A stretch of DNA of 6,379 bases from Anaerolineae bacterium. GTDB lineage: Bacteria > Chloroflexota > Anaerolineae > Anaerolineales > E44-bin32. The position numbers were made by a program, and so were the translations under genes. Where the stretch lies: NCBI GenBank assembly GCA_030673735.1, contig DAOVIK010000099.1, positions 1-6,379 of the forward strand, given 5' to 3'. Below are positions 5,685-6,379 of the stretch, in pieces; the first letter of the stretch is position 1; each line of letters opens with the position of its first letter. The notes below the pieces were generated by a model that searched no databases, was not told where the DNA came from, and saw only the letters and a program-made list of their open reading frames with translations.

Positions 5685-6379
5685 ATGCCCTCAACCAGAG
5701 ACATTCGCCGCATGCGATTGCGGCGCAAGGACGAAAAGCGCGGCCTACGATCTCTCACCAGTGTGTCGCGCGGCCTGTTAGTGTTGCTCGCCTTGCTCTT
5801 GGGCGTGTTGGGCTTGGGCATCTCCATCGGATATGCAGAGCTGCAGCGTGGACTTCCAGGGGTAGATGAGCTTCAGGCGGCTTTCAATTCATCGGGCAGT
5901 GAACTCCCGGCTCCCACACGCTTCTACGATCGAACGGGCGAGGTCGCTATCCAGGAGCTTCTGCATCCGCTGGCAGCGGAGCGCACCTGGTACCATCTGC
6001 CGTCCGATCAACGTGCGGATGTCTACCAGACCATCGTATCAGCCACGGTGGCGGCGCAGGATGCCTCCTTCTGGTCCAATCCAGGCTTCCACCTGGGTGA
6101 GGTATTCCACGTTCTGACCGCTGATCTCGGGGAGAACGGCATTGGCAATGCGAATGCGTCCATCACACAACAGCTAGCAATGTATCTGCTGCAGCCCTTG
6201 CAGGATGCCTCCATCGATCCCCTGGCGCGCTATCTGCGGAGCGTGTTATTGGCCTCCCGCCTGAACGGTGCCTATGCCAAGGAGCAGATTCTGGAGTGGT
6301 ACCTGAACAGCGCCTACTACGGAAATCTGGCATTCGGCATAGATGCTGCGGCGCTGGTCTATTTTGGTGTGCACGCTTC
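5685..6379 (+). CDS. membrane-anchored GT51 transglycosylase-fold protein (PBP1-like), cut by window end; catalytic residues replaced
   Basis: The frame stays open from the ATG to the right edge (231 full codons); the 3' end lies outside. A basic cytoplasmic tail (1-28), one signal-anchor helix (about 29-51) and a GT51 domain follow, the layout of class A penicillin-binding proteins, which polymerise lipid II glycan strands outside the membrane. A C-terminal transpeptidase domain may lie beyond the edge. Recognisable motifs are QDASFWSNPGF (125-135) for the family's EDxxFxxHxG, ASITQQL (158-164) for GxSTITQQ, an Arg-x(7)-Ala-x-x-Leu stretch (182-193), KEQILEWYLNSAYYG (199-213), and YFG (226-228). 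Both family-catalytic glutamates are missing: position 125 is Gln and position 186 Ser. Lys of RKxxE is Tyr183 and the motif-2 Ser is Ala158. The membership is firm; enzymatic activity is doubtful. The Shine-Dalgarno is weak (AGGG about 13 bases upstream). It diverges from the four-gene unit across 149 bases. Confidence 0.88.
   Translation, partial: MPSTRDIRRMRLRRKDEKRGLRSLTSVSRGLLVLLALLLGVLGLGISIGYAELQRGLPGVDELQAAFNSSGSELPAPTRFYDRTGEVAIQELLHPLAAERTWYHLPSDQRADVYQTIVSATVAAQDASFWSNPGFHLGEVFHVLTADLGENGIGNANASITQQLAMYLLQPLQDASIDPLARYLRSVLLASRLNGAYAKEQILEWYLNSAYYGNLAFGIDAAALVYFGVHA

Noticed and set aside
6023..6214. 63-codon minus-strand frame opposite the GT51 gene
   Set aside because: It lies antisense to a clearly recognisable GT51 domain and has no features of its own.

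Overview
The window is a gene-dense bacterial segment of moderately high GC content (not computed) with short intergenic gaps. It holds six protein-coding genes, one of them cut by the right edge, and no RNA genes, insertion sequences or CRISPR array. The best guess for the host is a Chloroflexota bacterium, probably Anaerolineae-like. That guess is an inference from three things: a multi-spanning membrane protein that looks like tandem DUF5671 domains, a GT51 protein with an FW-x-NPGF type motif, and a small membrane-anchored NTF2-like protein of a kind I associate with that phylum. No marker gene proves it.

Left part (about 26-1043, + strand): an aldo/keto reductase of the Kv-beta/YghZ-like type with a complete catalytic tetrad, its own Shine-Dalgarno sequence and a good -10 box. 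Between it and the next gene, which converges on it, lie 105 bases with no convincing terminator but with a short tandem direct repeat of 21-bp period.

Centre (5655 down to 1149, - strand): four genes in one direction, probably one transcription unit. In transcription order they are a small single-pass membrane protein with an NTF2/DUF4878-like extracytoplasmic domain, a 637-residue integral membrane protein made of six related two-helix units plus a C-terminal soluble domain and a last helix, a PHP-family (HisK-like histidinol-phosphatase) metal hydrolase, and a patatin-like phospholipase. The gaps are 40, 23 and 73 bases. A perfect TATAAT on the minus strand at 5647-5652 is the best candidate promoter. 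Nothing in the sequence says what the four do together. A membrane or envelope lipid theme is possible (membrane protein plus acyl hydrolase) but is speculation.

Right part (5685 to the edge, + strand): the start of a gene for a membrane-anchored GT51 (peptidoglycan glycosyltransferase-fold) protein, divergent from the operon. It keeps the fold-defining motifs, but both glutamates that are catalytic in the family are replaced (Gln at residue 125, Ser at residue 186), along with other motif residues. This is the most interesting observation in the window: it may be a pseudo-transglycosylase.
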